From: Anarhynchus alexandrinus
Taxonomy: Eukaryota; Chordata; Aves; Charadriiformes; Charadriidae
Direction of reading: 5' to 3'
DNA: 64,000 nt
Assembly (NCBI GenBank): GCA_008711295.1
Contig: VUYV01000081.1
Location: 1,326,099 to 1,390,098, forward strand
In this document: piece after piece, positions 11,388 to 23,700 of the stretch
Numbering within the stretch: position 1 is the stretch's first letter
Layout of the letters: the number at the start of each line of letters is the position of its first letter
The notes under the pieces: model-generated
Told to the model about the DNA's origin: nothing
Seen by the model: only the letters and a program-made list of their open reading frames with translations
Databases searched by the model: none
Program-made: the position numbers and the translations under genes

Positions 11388-13104
11388 AAAAGTAGGTCTA
11401 GCCCCCAGCCGAAAGTGAGGAATTTACCAAGTGCTATCAGAGGATGTCTGAGTGCAGAGAGGCGCACTCACTGATCCAAAAGCTTCCTCTTACATCCCAA
11501 TGGGGTGACAACATCCAGCAAGACCATCTTACTGATAATAACTTTCCTTCACTACAATTCCCATTCACTGCATACAATACAGCTAGGAAAAAAAAACAAA
11601 AACCCACAACAAACAAACATAAAAAAAAACCCCACAAAAAAACCCCACACAACCCACATTTGTCAGTCACCTATATTTAGACATAAAGAAACTAAAGCAA
11701 GGGTTGGGTGTTTGTTATCTCGTACGTTTTTCCCTTCACTATCCTTGTTTCAGTTTATTAAGGCTGTGCTGATTTCACCACTGTACCCAGAAGTCAGGAG
11801 AGCTTCCACGCGTTTGTGGCCACGGACCGACAACACCACGCCGCAGCCCGGGAAGGTGCTTGCTTGATGTGTCAGCAAAACAACAGCAACTGCGCGATGG
11901 GGAGTACGCAGCAGACTACCCGTGTGACCGGCCATAAACAACCACCTAAAGGACAAACTCTTTCACTTAGCAGCAGAAAGTCAGCTCCGTTAAAGGTCAG
12001 AAAAAGACATGTTAGAAATAATGGGAGCACTTCAAAGACCCTGACCAACACAGAGGCTCCCAAGAAGATGAAACTCTTCAACTTCTTGCAATAGTTTTTG
12101 ATGCAAATAAACAATATTTGGTAATACTTAATAAAATATAGAACTTTATTGCCCATGAATACTTTGGCTGTGTAACAGCCAGAACTAAACTAAAGCTATA
12201 TAATTTGTGGCGATAAAGGAGAAGGAAGGAGGAGATAGATCCACACGGGATCATGTACGGCACTGACTCATGTCAGTGGAGACTGGTGTGCATCCCACCA
12301 GTACGCAGAACAAAAGAATGATTCTCTACCTGGTATGAATTTTTATTTTCCTTCAATTCCACTGCTGAACTGAAAAATTAGTTTGCAGAGTTCTGGCCAG
12401 CAGTACTGTACTACACTAGCAAAAGTTTTTCTTACCAAAAGTTAGCCTCACTCCTATAAAACAGGTTGGTGTTACGTGAGCTGCTTTGAACATCTTTCTA
12501 AGTCTGTCTGTCTGTCTCTTACTCAGTTAAAGGCAAAGGCATACTAAATCCAGAGTCTGGGAAACTTCTGCACCATCGTGCCTATATATCATCCATGCCA
12601 CTCTCTCCAACAATTTATAAATGCCTTTATTTGGTGCACTTTGTATTTCCGAATGACAGCCTAAATTAAGTCTCAAGAGGTGAAAGACTCATACATTTAA
12701 TTTACTACATGATTTGACACAGGATTTACCTTTTCAGTCCCATATGCCTTCTCGGAAGATGTGATTTAGTCAAAAACAATTACCGAGCTCGAACCAGAGC
12801 AGTGTGGGGAGATTCTGTGGTCTGTGGCAGGCAGTCAGGAGAGGCAAGCTGACGGCACCTGCCATTAGTGAATCTCTATTTCTGAAAAATTTATTATGTT
12901 TTTACTACACCTGTTGATATGAGGGAGAATCCAGAGTTAAAACAAAGCAAAGCAAAATAATCCACCTTTAGTAAGCTAATTAAAATATCTTTAGCTCATA
13001 CACCAGTGCATTCTTGACTCACAAATAAAAGTCCTAAGCAGACCTTTTGGCTGGCAAAAAACACAGTTTGTAAGGAATTGATCAATGCAGTTGTGGAAAT
13101 TAAA
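11388..13104. other. No recognisable gene; unique DNA with A/C-rich tract
   Basis: Unique DNA. 11587-11659 is low-complexity A/C-rich sequence on the + strand, and 12502-12518 holds four TCTG units. The 120-residue frame at 11505-11867 runs through the A/C tract and is lysine/threonine/asparagine-rich for that reason only. Confidence 0.55.
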
Positions 13105-13670
13105 CATAGAATCATAGAATCATAGAATGGTTTAGGTTGGAAAGGACCTTGAAGATCATCGAGTTCCAACCCCCCTGCCATAGGCAGGGACACCTCCCAC
13201 CACACCAGGCTGCCCAAGGCCACCTCCAGCCTGGCCTTGAACACCTCCAGGGATGGGGCCTCAACAACCTCTCTGGGCAACCTGGGACAGTGCCTCACCA
13301 CCCTCACAGTGAAAAACTTCTTCCTCATGTTCAATCTAAACCTGCCCTCTTCCAGTTTGAAGCCATTCCCCCTCCTCCTATCACTCCATGCCCCAGAAAA
13401 AAGTCCTTCCCCAGCTCTCCTGGAGCCCCTTTAGGGACTGGAAGGCCGCACTAAGGTCTCCCCGGAGCCTTCTCTTCTCCAGGCTGAACAGCCCCAACTC
13501 TTTCAGCCTCTCCTCATAGGAGAGGTGCTCCAGCCCTCGCATCATCCTCGTGGCTCTCCTCTGGACATGCTCCAGTAGGTCCATGTCCTTCTGATGTTGG
13601 GGACTCCAGAGCTGGATGCAGTGCTCCAGGTGGGGTCTCATGAGAGTGGAGGAGAGGGGCAGAATCACCT
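13105..13670 (-). mobile_element. CR1 LINE, 566-bp 3' portion
   Basis: A CR1 in reverse orientation. It starts with the inverted tail repeat (CATAGAATCATAGAATCATAG) and the conserved 3' block, then ORF2. Two open stretches in different frames cover ORF2: the distal tail ([20 protein letters not shown]) and, further right, the post-catalytic part ([43 protein letters not shown]), which stops after WGME. Homology ends near 13670 (GGGGCAGAATCACC). It is similar to the copies at 39.0 and 43.8 kb, which suggests a fairly recent wave of one subfamily. The frame is broken and the copy inactive. Confidence 0.95.
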
Positions 13671-13916
13671 CAAAAATGCTGCAAAGTAACACATAGTGGA
13701 GAACGTCATGGCTTGGAGCGAAAGGTAAACACAGTAATGTTTACATGGCCAGAGTACCAATTTATGCTGAAATTCAGAAGAATATTCCATGGAAAACTAA
13801 AACTTTGGATGTTGCTAAACGCATAAGTAATAGAAAATAGTCATCTTTTCCCCTGCTGCTTTTCACAGCACAGTTTGCTTCAACACATTTGAATTCTGCT
13901 TGGATCTCCCAAGTCA

Positions 13917-13960
13917 GCCCCGAGGTAGCCTGAAGGATTACGCCTTCAGGGATTCGGGGC
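13917..13960. other. 44-nt two-part stem-loop
   Basis: GCCCCG at 13917-13922 pairs with CGGGGC at 13955-13960. Inside it, CCTGAAGG at 13929-13936 pairs with CCTTCAGG at 13943-13950 around a 6-nt loop (ATTACG). All 14 pairs are Watson-Crick, separated by a 6/4 internal loop. It is shorter than a typical pre-miRNA. Confidence 0.65.
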
Positions 13961-15845
13961 CCGGGGAGGAGCAGGCTCCTTTTCTACTTCGTTGCCATGG
14001 CACCTGGAAAATAATTGCCACCCTATCACAAATGGTGGTTTTCAGCAGCTCTGGCATGCGAGGATTGTAGCCTTAGCAGAAGTATCTGTTCCCCAACTGA
14101 AAATTTCCAGAGGGCTTCACAGCGCATGAGCAATATTGAAATGTGAGCTCAGGATAAGAAAGAAGCCTCACGTTTTCATCTGGAGTGACAAAACCACTTT
14201 TGGCACATAAGAGAGCAGGGAGCGGGCTCTCGATCGCTGCTTTTTCCTGAACTAGGAAACCCAGTGGTCACCACTGACATCTTCCACGAGTTCGGTTGTT
14301 CAAGTGAACACGAAATCTATTGGTGGACTTCCTTTGTAAAGGAATATTTTGCTGCCTATTGCACCGTTGCTCTCGAGAAACTGTTCCATGTGAACTCAGG
14401 CTGCTTCAGCTGTGCCATCTGTGTAGAAACTATACCAAAGACTTCCCAGGGAGGGAGAATCCAGAAGCAGTTACTACTTTGACCCAATTTGAGTAATTAT
14501 GCAAAACTCAGCTATCTATGTGAAATTAATGCAGGCTTCTCGGAATTGATAAATTTCATTTGAACGCATTTTCACTGTGGAACATCATGAAAGAATAAGG
14601 TGTCTGGCTAAAGCCTGGACTAGAACCTAATGCACATACGCGTTCCACTCGTATGTCCATTTCATTCCACAGTCTTTAACCTTAGGTTTTGGGGTGGGTT
14701 TTTTCATTATAAATGATTTGTAACTAGGGTCATATTATGTGTGTGCATGTTCTGACATTATTTTAATAGCAACTAAAGCTGAATTTCAGCCTTGGCCAGT
14801 TTTTCAGGAAAACCTATGAGCCCACATTTCTCTGTCAGAGTCAGTTCTGCGTCCCCATGAGAAGAGCAATCGAGACTGTAATAACTATGTAGTCTGAAGC
14901 ACATTAACAATCACACTTCACCACGTAGTTTCCTCTCTTCCCACCTTTCTGTTCCGCTTCTCAAGCTCTGAGTGACTGCAGAAGAATGGAAGGGAGGTGG
15001 GAGGGAATCAATCGACTCTCGTCTGCCTCTATTGTGCTGTTTTCATGTCAGCTTCACCTCCCGTGTTCCTCTGGGAAACAGAGCGAGATGGCAGAGGATC
15101 AAGTGAAATAAAGTGGTAGTGGAAGTGCAAAATAAGTTAGAATAAGGTAGGCCACTGACAACAGCTAGAACAGACTAAAGGAAGGGGAAGTGGGGAGGTA
15201 GAACTGGAGGGAAAACAGAAAAGTGGGCTGGATAAAACTTACTGCAACCTGAGAAACGGAACAGCAAATTTACAGATGCAGCAATTGGGATGGAAAAAGC
15301 AATCATTAAAGGGGAGAATGTCTGTCTTCTCAGAGCACAGAAGCAGAAAATGAAATGGTGTCTAAGAGGATGTAGGAGAAAGATTTAACAAACAAGGGCA
15401 GAGGGGGAGAGAATGCAGGAGTAAGGAAAATAACAAAAAGAGTGGAAATGAAGACTGTCATTGAAGAAATGGAAAGCAAAACAAAACATGCAAAACCACT
15501 GGAGATGGGAAAGAAGGTAGTTTCAAGAGAGTATAGGCAATAAAGAAGAAATTTCATAGATAGGAAAAAAAGTACGGAATAAATAAAAGATATAAGCACA
15601 CATATAAAGAATGACCACAAAAGATGATGACCTCCTGCCATGTGAGTATGGCTTAAGTTTGCCCTAAGAATATATAGTAGTTTTATATAGTAGTTTTCCC
15701 CCTGCTGATCTCGCATTTGTTGGATAAAAATATTAATATATTATACCAGGGCAAATACATTTCAAAGTGAAAAAGCTGTGTGTCCATAATACAAACGGAC
15801 TTGATGTCAAGACAGTCTGAGGAGAGAGGTTCAGAGAGTTTGTTT

Positions 15846-15884
15846 TCTCTGCGTCATTGTGCTCCCTTGTGTAAAACGGGAACC
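15846..15884 (+). repeat. Possible MIR SINE remnant (3' core)
   Basis: TCTCTGCGTCATTGTGCTCC followed by CTTGTGTAAAACGGGAA resembles the MIR segment CTCTGTGCCTCAGTTTCCCC followed by ATCTGTAAAATGGGAA. Short and diverged, so tentative. Confidence 0.4.
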
Positions 15885-16043
15885 TACGGCTCTATTTTCT
15901 CATTCTGCTTCACGCCGAGTCGTACCATGACCTGCAAGTGATTTCAGTGAAATCAATAGGACCGCTTGCTGAGCAAGGTCTTGATTGCTGCGTTGTCCGG
16001 GCTCAACGGCAGAGTTCCCATTGCTTCCAGATCAGGCAGTAAG

Positions 16044-17933
16044 ATAATAGTTGTGAGAAAGAACGACAGAATCACATACTATACGTAACACCCACGTGCA
16101 CTGGGATGGGTGCACGGCAACGTACTATGTTATATATTAATGTAAAATATGAGCTTTTAGGAACGTTTCCCATTTCACCACCAAGTGCAGGCGAAAACCA
16201 CTACAAAACAAAGGGATATCAAATCGATGCCTTCGTTTTCAAAAACGTTGCATTGGTAAACACCAGCTAGACATTGTGTCCGAAAGGTATAAGGAGGTCT
16301 TTGGCACGTTGTATTTATAACCCAATGTTAGTTAAACTGAATTTACTTTGAAAATTATCATGACATTTTATGAAAAATATATATTACACAGTCAGTAGAC
16401 TTCGGATGGATAGCAAACACATGCTCCATTTGTTTTAATATAGAAAAAAATAGATAGAATGGGTACTGCGGATCGGCAGCTGTAGTGCATTTAATTCTAT
16501 TCTACACCACCTTGAAATTCTTAGATGAGCAAAGGTCATCATGACCAATGACCTTTTTTTCACCAAATCAGCAAAACTTTTAGCAATGTTTGTAGTGTAA
16601 GCAGTAGTCCATTGCCAAACTTTTTACGATTTTGACCCTTCTGGACTTTGCATGTCGTGTTTTAGGTAGACAAAAAGGAAATAGTCTCAGACTTAATGCT
16701 CTTTTAAAATAAAAGTCTGGAAATTTTCTCAGAACTGGTTTCACTGCCCTGGACTGAGTGAGAACATTCATTTGATTTGTCTGTAACTTCCTCTCCACTT
16801 GATTCAATAAGTTGAACATCAAGAGAGGAGAGGGATTGTTTCTTTTTTAACTGAAGCTCTCTGTTTATGATACTTAGGCATCAGTCTCTTAATATTTCAG
16901 AGGTTTGTTTCTGAGCACACAAACTCACTAAGGGCTTGAAGATTTGATAGCGAATTATCAAATTACGTTTGTACCCAAAAGATATGTTTGTTAAACTTCT
17001 GTACACTTCTGGCAGAAAAAAACCCAAACCTGTAGGTCACTCAAGAAACAAAACAAATAGATATGTAATAGTGAAGGCAGATAGTTGAAATTGGACAATT
17101 AAACAATCAAAGGAGACTGCGAACACTGGATGAAGATGTGTGTAGGCTCATAACAGCTGGGAGTTTTCTGCCTATTCAAATGAATTGTCTTTCAGTATCC
17201 ACAGTATTAAACACTGAAACTTATGCTTTTAGTTAGCATAACTAGAAAATTGCACAAAAGGGAACATTTCGGTCAACGAAACAAGAGGAAGAAAATTAGA
17301 ATCAGTAATAAGAAGATAAATTTTATTATCACATTACCCATTCCTTTCACAAAATGCCTCCTACTGAACTCCATGCTGTTGGAAAACCATCCAAGCTCAT
17401 GTTTTCTAACTGACAAAAAACACCACACAAGGATCCTCTTTCCAGACAGTTCTTTGCTAAATGGGTTTTCTGTATCTATGAATAATTTTATTTTACAGTT
17501 GTTTTGCTTGCAATAAGCCAACACGCTATGGAGACTTATCCATGAGTGAAAATAACTTCATATATCTCCATATATGACTACAGTCATGCAGAAAATAGCA
17601 ATCAGTCACAATAAATCTAATAAACGAAATAATGCCAGAAATTAATGTAGTGCTATGAATTTTGTCACACTGTCTGGATTTGTGATTCACTAGGATTTCA
17701 CAAATTAAATAAGCCGGGGCCCAGTATAATAAACTTGCGTGCTCACAGACAGATTCATTTACCAGCTCCATCACGCAGGCGTCTCACGAGCCGGGTCTGG
17801 ACTCCAGCCCCGCCAGCCCACAGCCACCAACTCCTTGAGCGTCCTGGGAGCTGGTTAGCTGCCCACCGCTGGTGATACCGTCTTGTTTTCGCTGTAATCC
17901 AGCTCCTGTCAGAAAAGCTTCCACCAAGTCTTC
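16044..17933. repeat. 1,890-bp duplicated segment, copy 1
   Basis: Collinear with 18282-20171 at a constant offset of 2238 and no indels that I can find. I count ten single-base differences, all between about 16060 and 16430. The remaining ~1.5 kb looks identical. It encodes no recognisable protein; its open frames (at most 97 residues) lack domains. A nuclear-receptor-like site lies at 16533-16554. An assembly artefact or separated haplotypes is the most likely explanation. Confidence 0.9.
16533..16554. promoter_or_regulatory. Estrogen-response-element-like inverted repeat
   Basis: AGGTCA, spacer TCA, TGACCA: an inverted repeat with 3-base spacing, one base from the consensus AGGTCAnnnTGACCT. 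A further TGACCT half-site follows at 16549-16554. It recurs at 18771-18792 in the duplicated copy. The match is to sequence only; there is no evidence of use. Confidence 0.3.
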
Positions 17934-18147
17934 ATCCAAGTCTAAGTCAACATTATTATTATTATTTTTTTTTAAGAAGAGGTGTAAGTGGAGGTAAGGC
18001 ACTGGCTGGTAGAGAGGACTGTTGTGGTGGTGGTGTCCCAGCTGATCAGGGCACCGCATGCCCAGAGCACCCCCACCACAATCACTGGGGCTTCGCTCAA
18101 ACCCTCTCTTCAGTATCCACCCGGGAAAAAACATTGGGTGTCCCCTC
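17934..18147. other. Spacer between duplicated segment and CR1 piece
   Basis: Moderately GC-rich unique DNA with an ATT microsatellite running into a T run (17952-17973). Reverse-strand reading gives poly-Asn and an acidic stretch, explained by the microsatellite. No gene recognised. Confidence 0.6.
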
Positions 18148-18280
18148 AGAAGGCTGAGGGGAGACCTTATTACTGCATACAAGTATCTAAAGGGTGGGTT
18201 GGAGGAGGATGGAGCCAGACTCTTCTCGGTGGTTCCCAGTGACAGGACGAGGGGCAATGGGCACAAGTTGGAACAGAGGA
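18148..18280 (+). mobile_element. CR1 LINE ORF2 fragment ending at a gap
   Basis: A sense CR1 fragment encoding [18 protein letters not shown], then [21 protein letters not shown], the stretch between the post-RT region and the ORF2 tail. GNGHKLEQR differs from the GNGFKLEEG of most copies here, so it is another subfamily. Both ends are incomplete; the 3' side is cut by the n at 18281. Confidence 0.85.
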
Positions 18281-18281
18281 N
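18281..18281. other. Single-n contig join
   Basis: The base separates copy 1 of the 1.9-kb segment (plus its CR1 flank) from the start of copy 2. Confidence 0.8.
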
Positions 18282-20171
18282 ATAATAGTTGTGAGAAAGA
18301 GCGGCAGAATCACATACTATACGTAACACCCACGTGCACTGGGGTGGGTGCACGGCAAGGTACTATGTTATATATTAATGTAAAATATGAGCTTTTAGGA
18401 ACGTTTCCCATTTCACCACCAAGTGCAGACGAAAACCACTACAAAACAAAGGGTTATCAAATCGATGCCTTCATTTTCAAAAACGTTGCATTGATAAACA
18501 CCAGCCAGACATTGTGTCCGAAAGGTATAAGGAGGTCTTTGGCACGTTGTATTTATAACCCAATGTTAGTTAAACTGAATTTACTTTGAAAATTATCATG
18601 ACATTTTATGAAAAATATATATTACACAGTCAGTAGACTTCGGATGGATAGCAAACACATGCCCCATTTGTTTTAATATAGAAAAAAATAGATAGAATGG
18701 GTACTGCGGATCGGCAGCTGTAGTGCATTTAATTCTATTCTACACCACCTTGAAATTCTTAGATGAGCAAAGGTCATCATGACCAATGACCTTTTTTTCA
18801 CCAAATCAGCAAAACTTTTAGCAATGTTTGTAGTGTAAGCAGTAGTCCATTGCCAAACTTTTTACGATTTTGACCCTTCTGGACTTTGCATGTCGTGTTT
18901 TAGGTAGACAAAAAGGAAATAGTCTCAGACTTAATGCTCTTTTAAAATAAAAGTCTGGAAATTTTCTCAGAACTGGTTTCACTGCCCTGGACTGAGTGAG
19001 AACATTCATTTGATTTGTCTGTAACTTCCTCTCCACTTGATTCAATAAGTTGAACATCAAGAGAGGAGAGGGATTGTTTCTTTTTTAACTGAAGCTCTCT
19101 GTTTATGATACTTAGGCATCAGTCTCTTAATATTTCAGAGGTTTGTTTCTGAGCACACAAACTCACTAAGGGCTTGAAGATTTGATAGCGAATTATCAAA
19201 TTACGTTTGTACCCAAAAGATATGTTTGTTAAACTTCTGTACACTTCTGGCAGAAAAAAACCCAAACCTGTAGGTCACTCAAGAAACAAAACAAATAGAT
19301 ATGTAATAGTGAAGGCAGATAGTTGAAATTGGACAATTAAACAATCAAAGGAGACTGCGAACACTGGATGAAGATGTGTGTAGGCTCATAACAGCTGGGA
19401 GTTTTCTGCCTATTCAAATGAATTGTCTTTCAGTATCCACAGTATTAAACACTGAAACTTATGCTTTTAGTTAGCATAACTAGAAAATTGCACAAAAGGG
19501 AACATTTCGGTCAACGAAACAAGAGGAAGAAAATTAGAATCAGTAATAAGAAGATAAATTTTATTATCACATTACCCATTCCTTTCACAAAATGCCTCCT
19601 ACTGAACTCCATGCTGTTGGAAAACCATCCAAGCTCATGTTTTCTAACTGACAAAAAACACCACACAAGGATCCTCTTTCCAGACAGTTCTTTGCTAAAT
19701 GGGTTTTCTGTATCTATGAATAATTTTATTTTACAGTTGTTTTGCTTGCAATAAGCCAACACGCTATGGAGACTTATCCATGAGTGAAAATAACTTCATA
19801 TATCTCCATATATGACTACAGTCATGCAGAAAATAGCAATCAGTCACAATAAATCTAATAAACGAAATAATGCCAGAAATTAATGTAGTGCTATGAATTT
19901 TGTCACACTGTCTGGATTTGTGATTCACTAGGATTTCACAAATTAAATAAGCCGGGGCCCAGTATAATAAACTTGCGTGCTCACAGACAGATTCATTTAC
20001 CAGCTCCATCACGCAGGCGTCTCACGAGCCGGGTCTGGACTCCAGCCCCGCCAGCCCACAGCCACCAACTCCTTGAGCGTCCTGGGAGCTGGTTAGCTGC
20101 CCACCGCTGGTGATACCGTCTTGTTTTCGCTGTAATCCAGCTCCTGTCAGAAAAGCTTCCACCAAGTCTTC
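18282..20171. repeat. 1,890-bp duplicated segment, copy 2
   Basis: Second copy of 16044-17933. It starts at a single n and stops at the 402-base N gap, so both of its ends are assembly ends. This supports an unmerged overlap or alternate haplotype rather than a genomic duplication. Confidence 0.9.
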
Positions 20172-20573
20172 NNNNNNNNNNNNNNNNNNNNNNNNNNNNN
20201 NNNNNNNNNNNNNNNNNNNNNNNNNNNNNNNNNNNNNNNNNNNNNNNNNNNNNNNNNNNNNNNNNNNNNNNNNNNNNNNNNNNNNNNNNNNNNNNNNNNN
20301 NNNNNNNNNNNNNNNNNNNNNNNNNNNNNNNNNNNNNNNNNNNNNNNNNNNNNNNNNNNNNNNNNNNNNNNNNNNNNNNNNNNNNNNNNNNNNNNNNNNN
20401 NNNNNNNNNNNNNNNNNNNNNNNNNNNNNNNNNNNNNNNNNNNNNNNNNNNNNNNNNNNNNNNNNNNNNNNNNNNNNNNNNNNNNNNNNNNNNNNNNNNN
20501 NNNNNNNNNNNNNNNNNNNNNNNNNNNNNNNNNNNNNNNNNNNNNNNNNNNNNNNNNNNNNNNNNNNNNNNNN
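20172..20573. other. Assembly gap, 402 N
   Basis: A run of N between the duplicated segment and a CR1 fragment. The 3' end of that CR1 lies inside the gap. Apparent open frames across it are meaningless. Confidence 0.99.
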
Positions 20574-20752
20574 CCTCTTCCAGTTTGAAGCCATTCCCCC
20601 TCGTCCTATCACTCCATGCCCCAGTCAAAAGTCCTTCCCCAGCTCTCCTGTAGCTCCTTTAGGGACTGGAAGGCCGCACTAAGATCTCCCCGGAGCCTTC
20701 TCTTCTCCAGGCTGAACAGCCCCAACTCTTTCAGCCTCTCCTCATAGGAGAG
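20574..20752 (-). mobile_element. CR1 LINE fragment, 3' end lost in the N gap
   Basis: A reverse-orientation CR1 of the same subfamily as those at 13.1 and 43.8 kb. It covers the junction between the post-RT block ([20 protein letters not shown]) and the tail. It begins at the gap edge and ends abruptly at CTCATAGGAGAG. Confidence 0.9.
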
Positions 20753-23700
20753 TCACAGCATGGAAGTTATTTTTATCATGCTGTGTTATCCACAGATTCT
20801 CCCAGGTCTCATTTACTATGCCTTCCGTTATTTCTACATGATATAATATCATTCATCGCCTTAGATCTTTGTTCTAGCTGTCCTAGAGCAAACCATAACA
20901 GTGGGAGACTGGTCCCATTGAATTCAGTGGAAATATTTACACTGTTTGGTTGGAGACAGCCCGGGTTTGTTGCTGCTTGTTTAGTAACACCGAAGCATTT
21001 TGCTGCTGAACAATGGACATACTTCACTTCTAAGTGCCTAGCTTTTAAGACTGAGATGTTTCCAATATTGATATGAAATTATTATTTGACTCCCTGATTT
21101 TCATATGTAGGTTGCAGCCATTCGTATGTAGATACTGGAACAGGATGAACTTCATTTCTCTCCTTCTGTGATGCTTTCAATCAGCCTGTTAAATCATTTC
21201 ACATTGTGAAGATATTTAAAAAAAAACAACCAAGCCCTGAGGAACTTGTCTTTAAATGTTTCAGAAGTCAGTAAACAACAATAATCCAATCAGGGATATA
21301 TTAGCCAGCTGACAAAGCAGAATCCCTCGTTGTTTTTAATGACAACCCTATAGCAACTTGACTAGCTCATTAAAAAATTTCCCTGTACCCTTGGAACCAT
21401 TTCACGTGCCTTTAACAGGAGGTCTGGCGCTGGCTGCAGCCCTTCTAACCAGAGCTGGCCTTTGCTATTCCAGTCCCCTGAAGAAAGGAAATGCACCCAC
21501 CCTCTCCTCCCAATCCCTGTAATTTACTGCGCTCACCAATTAGAAACCTCTGGACGAAATTGTGAAAGGGCAGACACACAGTCTATGTGTAGATAGAAAA
21601 CCCAATAATGTAAACTTGAGTGTACTCCAGGAACAGAACAAGCAAATCAAACATTTACCCTCCAAGTGAGCGGTTCAGTTCTTGGTAGTTTTGGTGTGAT
21701 GCCCTCACAGCAGCACAGCCACACACATTTCGGGTGCTCCTCCTCAAGCAGACAGTGCCACCGGGGTCACCCCACGCCCGTCCTGGGGGGAAGCAGTTTA
21801 CTGAAAGGCAAGAAATCACCTTTGTGCTGCTTTGCTTTTTTCTTTTGCTGACAGTAAAGGGCAGCTGACAAGGGAGGTCTGAGCGGCAGCTCAGCTGTGA
21901 TTCAGCCCCCGGACCCCCTGCCCCTGCCCCGGCCCAAACCCAGCCCCCGTCGTGGCTGGGGACCCAGTTCTTCCAGAGGTCCCACCTGGACACCTCCCTC
22001 AAAGGCAGCACAGGCTTCCTCGCTCCTGCGGGCGGCCTCCGTAACCAAAGCGGCTTCCACTTAACTAAGGACAGAGTTCCCCATTGATTTGGGTTATCAA
22101 ATGAAGCCCCCAATGAACAGCAGTAATAGCAGTCACGCGAGCTGCCGTACGAGCGTAGACACACATTGTCTCTTACACTTCTCTGCCCCTTAGTCTTCTC
22201 TGCCCACGCTTATGTCCTCTGTATCACAATTGCTGCCATTGGGTCACAAGGTAAAGGTTAACTGATAAAAGATCTATATTGTTTAGATATTTCCTTTTTC
22301 TTATCTTCAGAGAAATAAAGACATCTGACTCTGATCATACGTCGTTATCTTGCTTTGCTTTCTGCACCATGGTCTTCTGTAAAGTTACTCCTGAGCGGGA
22401 CTTTGTGAGTGAAGACAAAATTGGGGCCACTTGTGAAAACCCACAAGTTTTCTCACTTTTGCCTTTCTGATTCTCTCCCTCATCCCACCAGGGGGGAGAC
22501 CGAGCGGCTGCGTGGGGCTGAGCTGCCTCCCAGGGTCAAACCCCGACCCCGCTGTATTAGCCATGTACATGGAATCAAGTCCTTTTTAAAAGTATTTTTA
22601 GGATGGAGGCTTGAAGATAGGAATCCAAATGCCGGAAAATTGAGTTTTCATCATCTGAAAGTGTCAGAACTGTGCTAATTACTCTTGACTGTAAAGGATT
22701 GTCTTACAGTCATTTTGCACGCTAATGGTAGCTATTTATCACTGTGGAACAGTTTTGTTATGTGACTCATATTAAAAAAAACAACATAACTGATCCTGTT
22801 GGACTTCTTGCTGTACTTTTTTTTGCTTTTTATATGCACTTCAATTGCTGTATCTTAGGCTAATGAAGAGATCTTTTCTCCTGATATATTATTGAAGAGA
22901 AATTCAGTGGTTATGCCTGCTAAAGGTCACAGTAACATTGTGGGTTTTTTCATTCTTGCTCCAATCTTTAAGCCAACAAGGGCGACAACAAATTTTGTAA
23001 GACCATTAGCAAGCGGAGAAACAAAGCAATTGCTGCGCTTCCATGTAATTGGCATTCGGTTCTTGCTAGATTAAAAAGCACGCCTTGGAGCCCGAAAGTA
23101 CTACTTACATGTATTTCATGATACACACTGCTGATTCTAAGAACAAAATAACGATTGCTGCCGCCTCCCCCAGCATGCACGTATGGATGGATGTATGCAT
23201 GTGTGCGTTCTGCAGCGTACATCTGTCCTGGGTGGGAGACAGAACAGTAAGAGAAATAAATTTGTTTAAAAACAAAGCCTGTCTCTTCTTTCAGCCTTCA
23301 GCTTGGTGCCAGGTTGCAGATGATAAAGCCCGACAAAGACCTCTCCTTTGGGACCCATTTGAAAACATACACATTTTTGCTTTCTTTTAAGTTGCAAATT
23401 TTCAAAACTGAGTATCATTTGAAGCAGAGGCCCTGCATTTTTCCAACCGAAAATCAAAGAGACTGATAGAGGAGGGCAGAAGGAAAAGATGCAGAGTGGG
23501 AAGAAAGGAGCGAGTTTTTCAATAAAACAACGTTCTTGCCTAAGATTTTTCTGTGACTCATTTGTTTGGAGACACAACAATAAAGGAGGACAGTGGGATG
23601 CTGAGATGCTAATCAGGAATAGAGACTGTTCTTCCCCACATGCTGCAGTGCCACTGCAGTGCTCCTCTCATCTCTGAAATTCACTCCTCAAAATATACAT

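Larger units (their letters stand above)
13671..16043. other. No recognisable gene; unique DNA with purine-rich stretch
   Basis: No gene recognised. It contains a strong stem-loop at 13917-13960, a purine-rich + strand at about 15130-15620, and a possible MIR remnant at 15846-15884, all listed separately. At 15943-15985 the wording resembles an old amniote interspersed repeat (TTTCAGTGAAATCAATAGGA), but I cannot assign it. Confidence 0.5.

Noticed and set aside
15330..15716. 128-residue hydrophobic frame resembling a multi-span membrane protein
   Set aside because: It is the pyrimidine-rich complement of a purine-rich tract, which automatically yields F, L, S and few stops.
17784..18353. 189-residue frame on the - strand with poly-Asn and acidic stretch
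   Set aside because: It crosses the n at 18281, reads antisense through a CR1 fragment, and the poly-Asn is an ATT microsatellite.
19993..20682. Open frames of 190-211 residues
   Set aside because: Composed mainly of the N gap.
21655..22164. 169-residue open frame on the - strand, longest without N
   Set aside because: Lies on a GC-rich patch where stops are rare; composition (W, P, G, R rich) follows the base content; no domain, signal or splice context.
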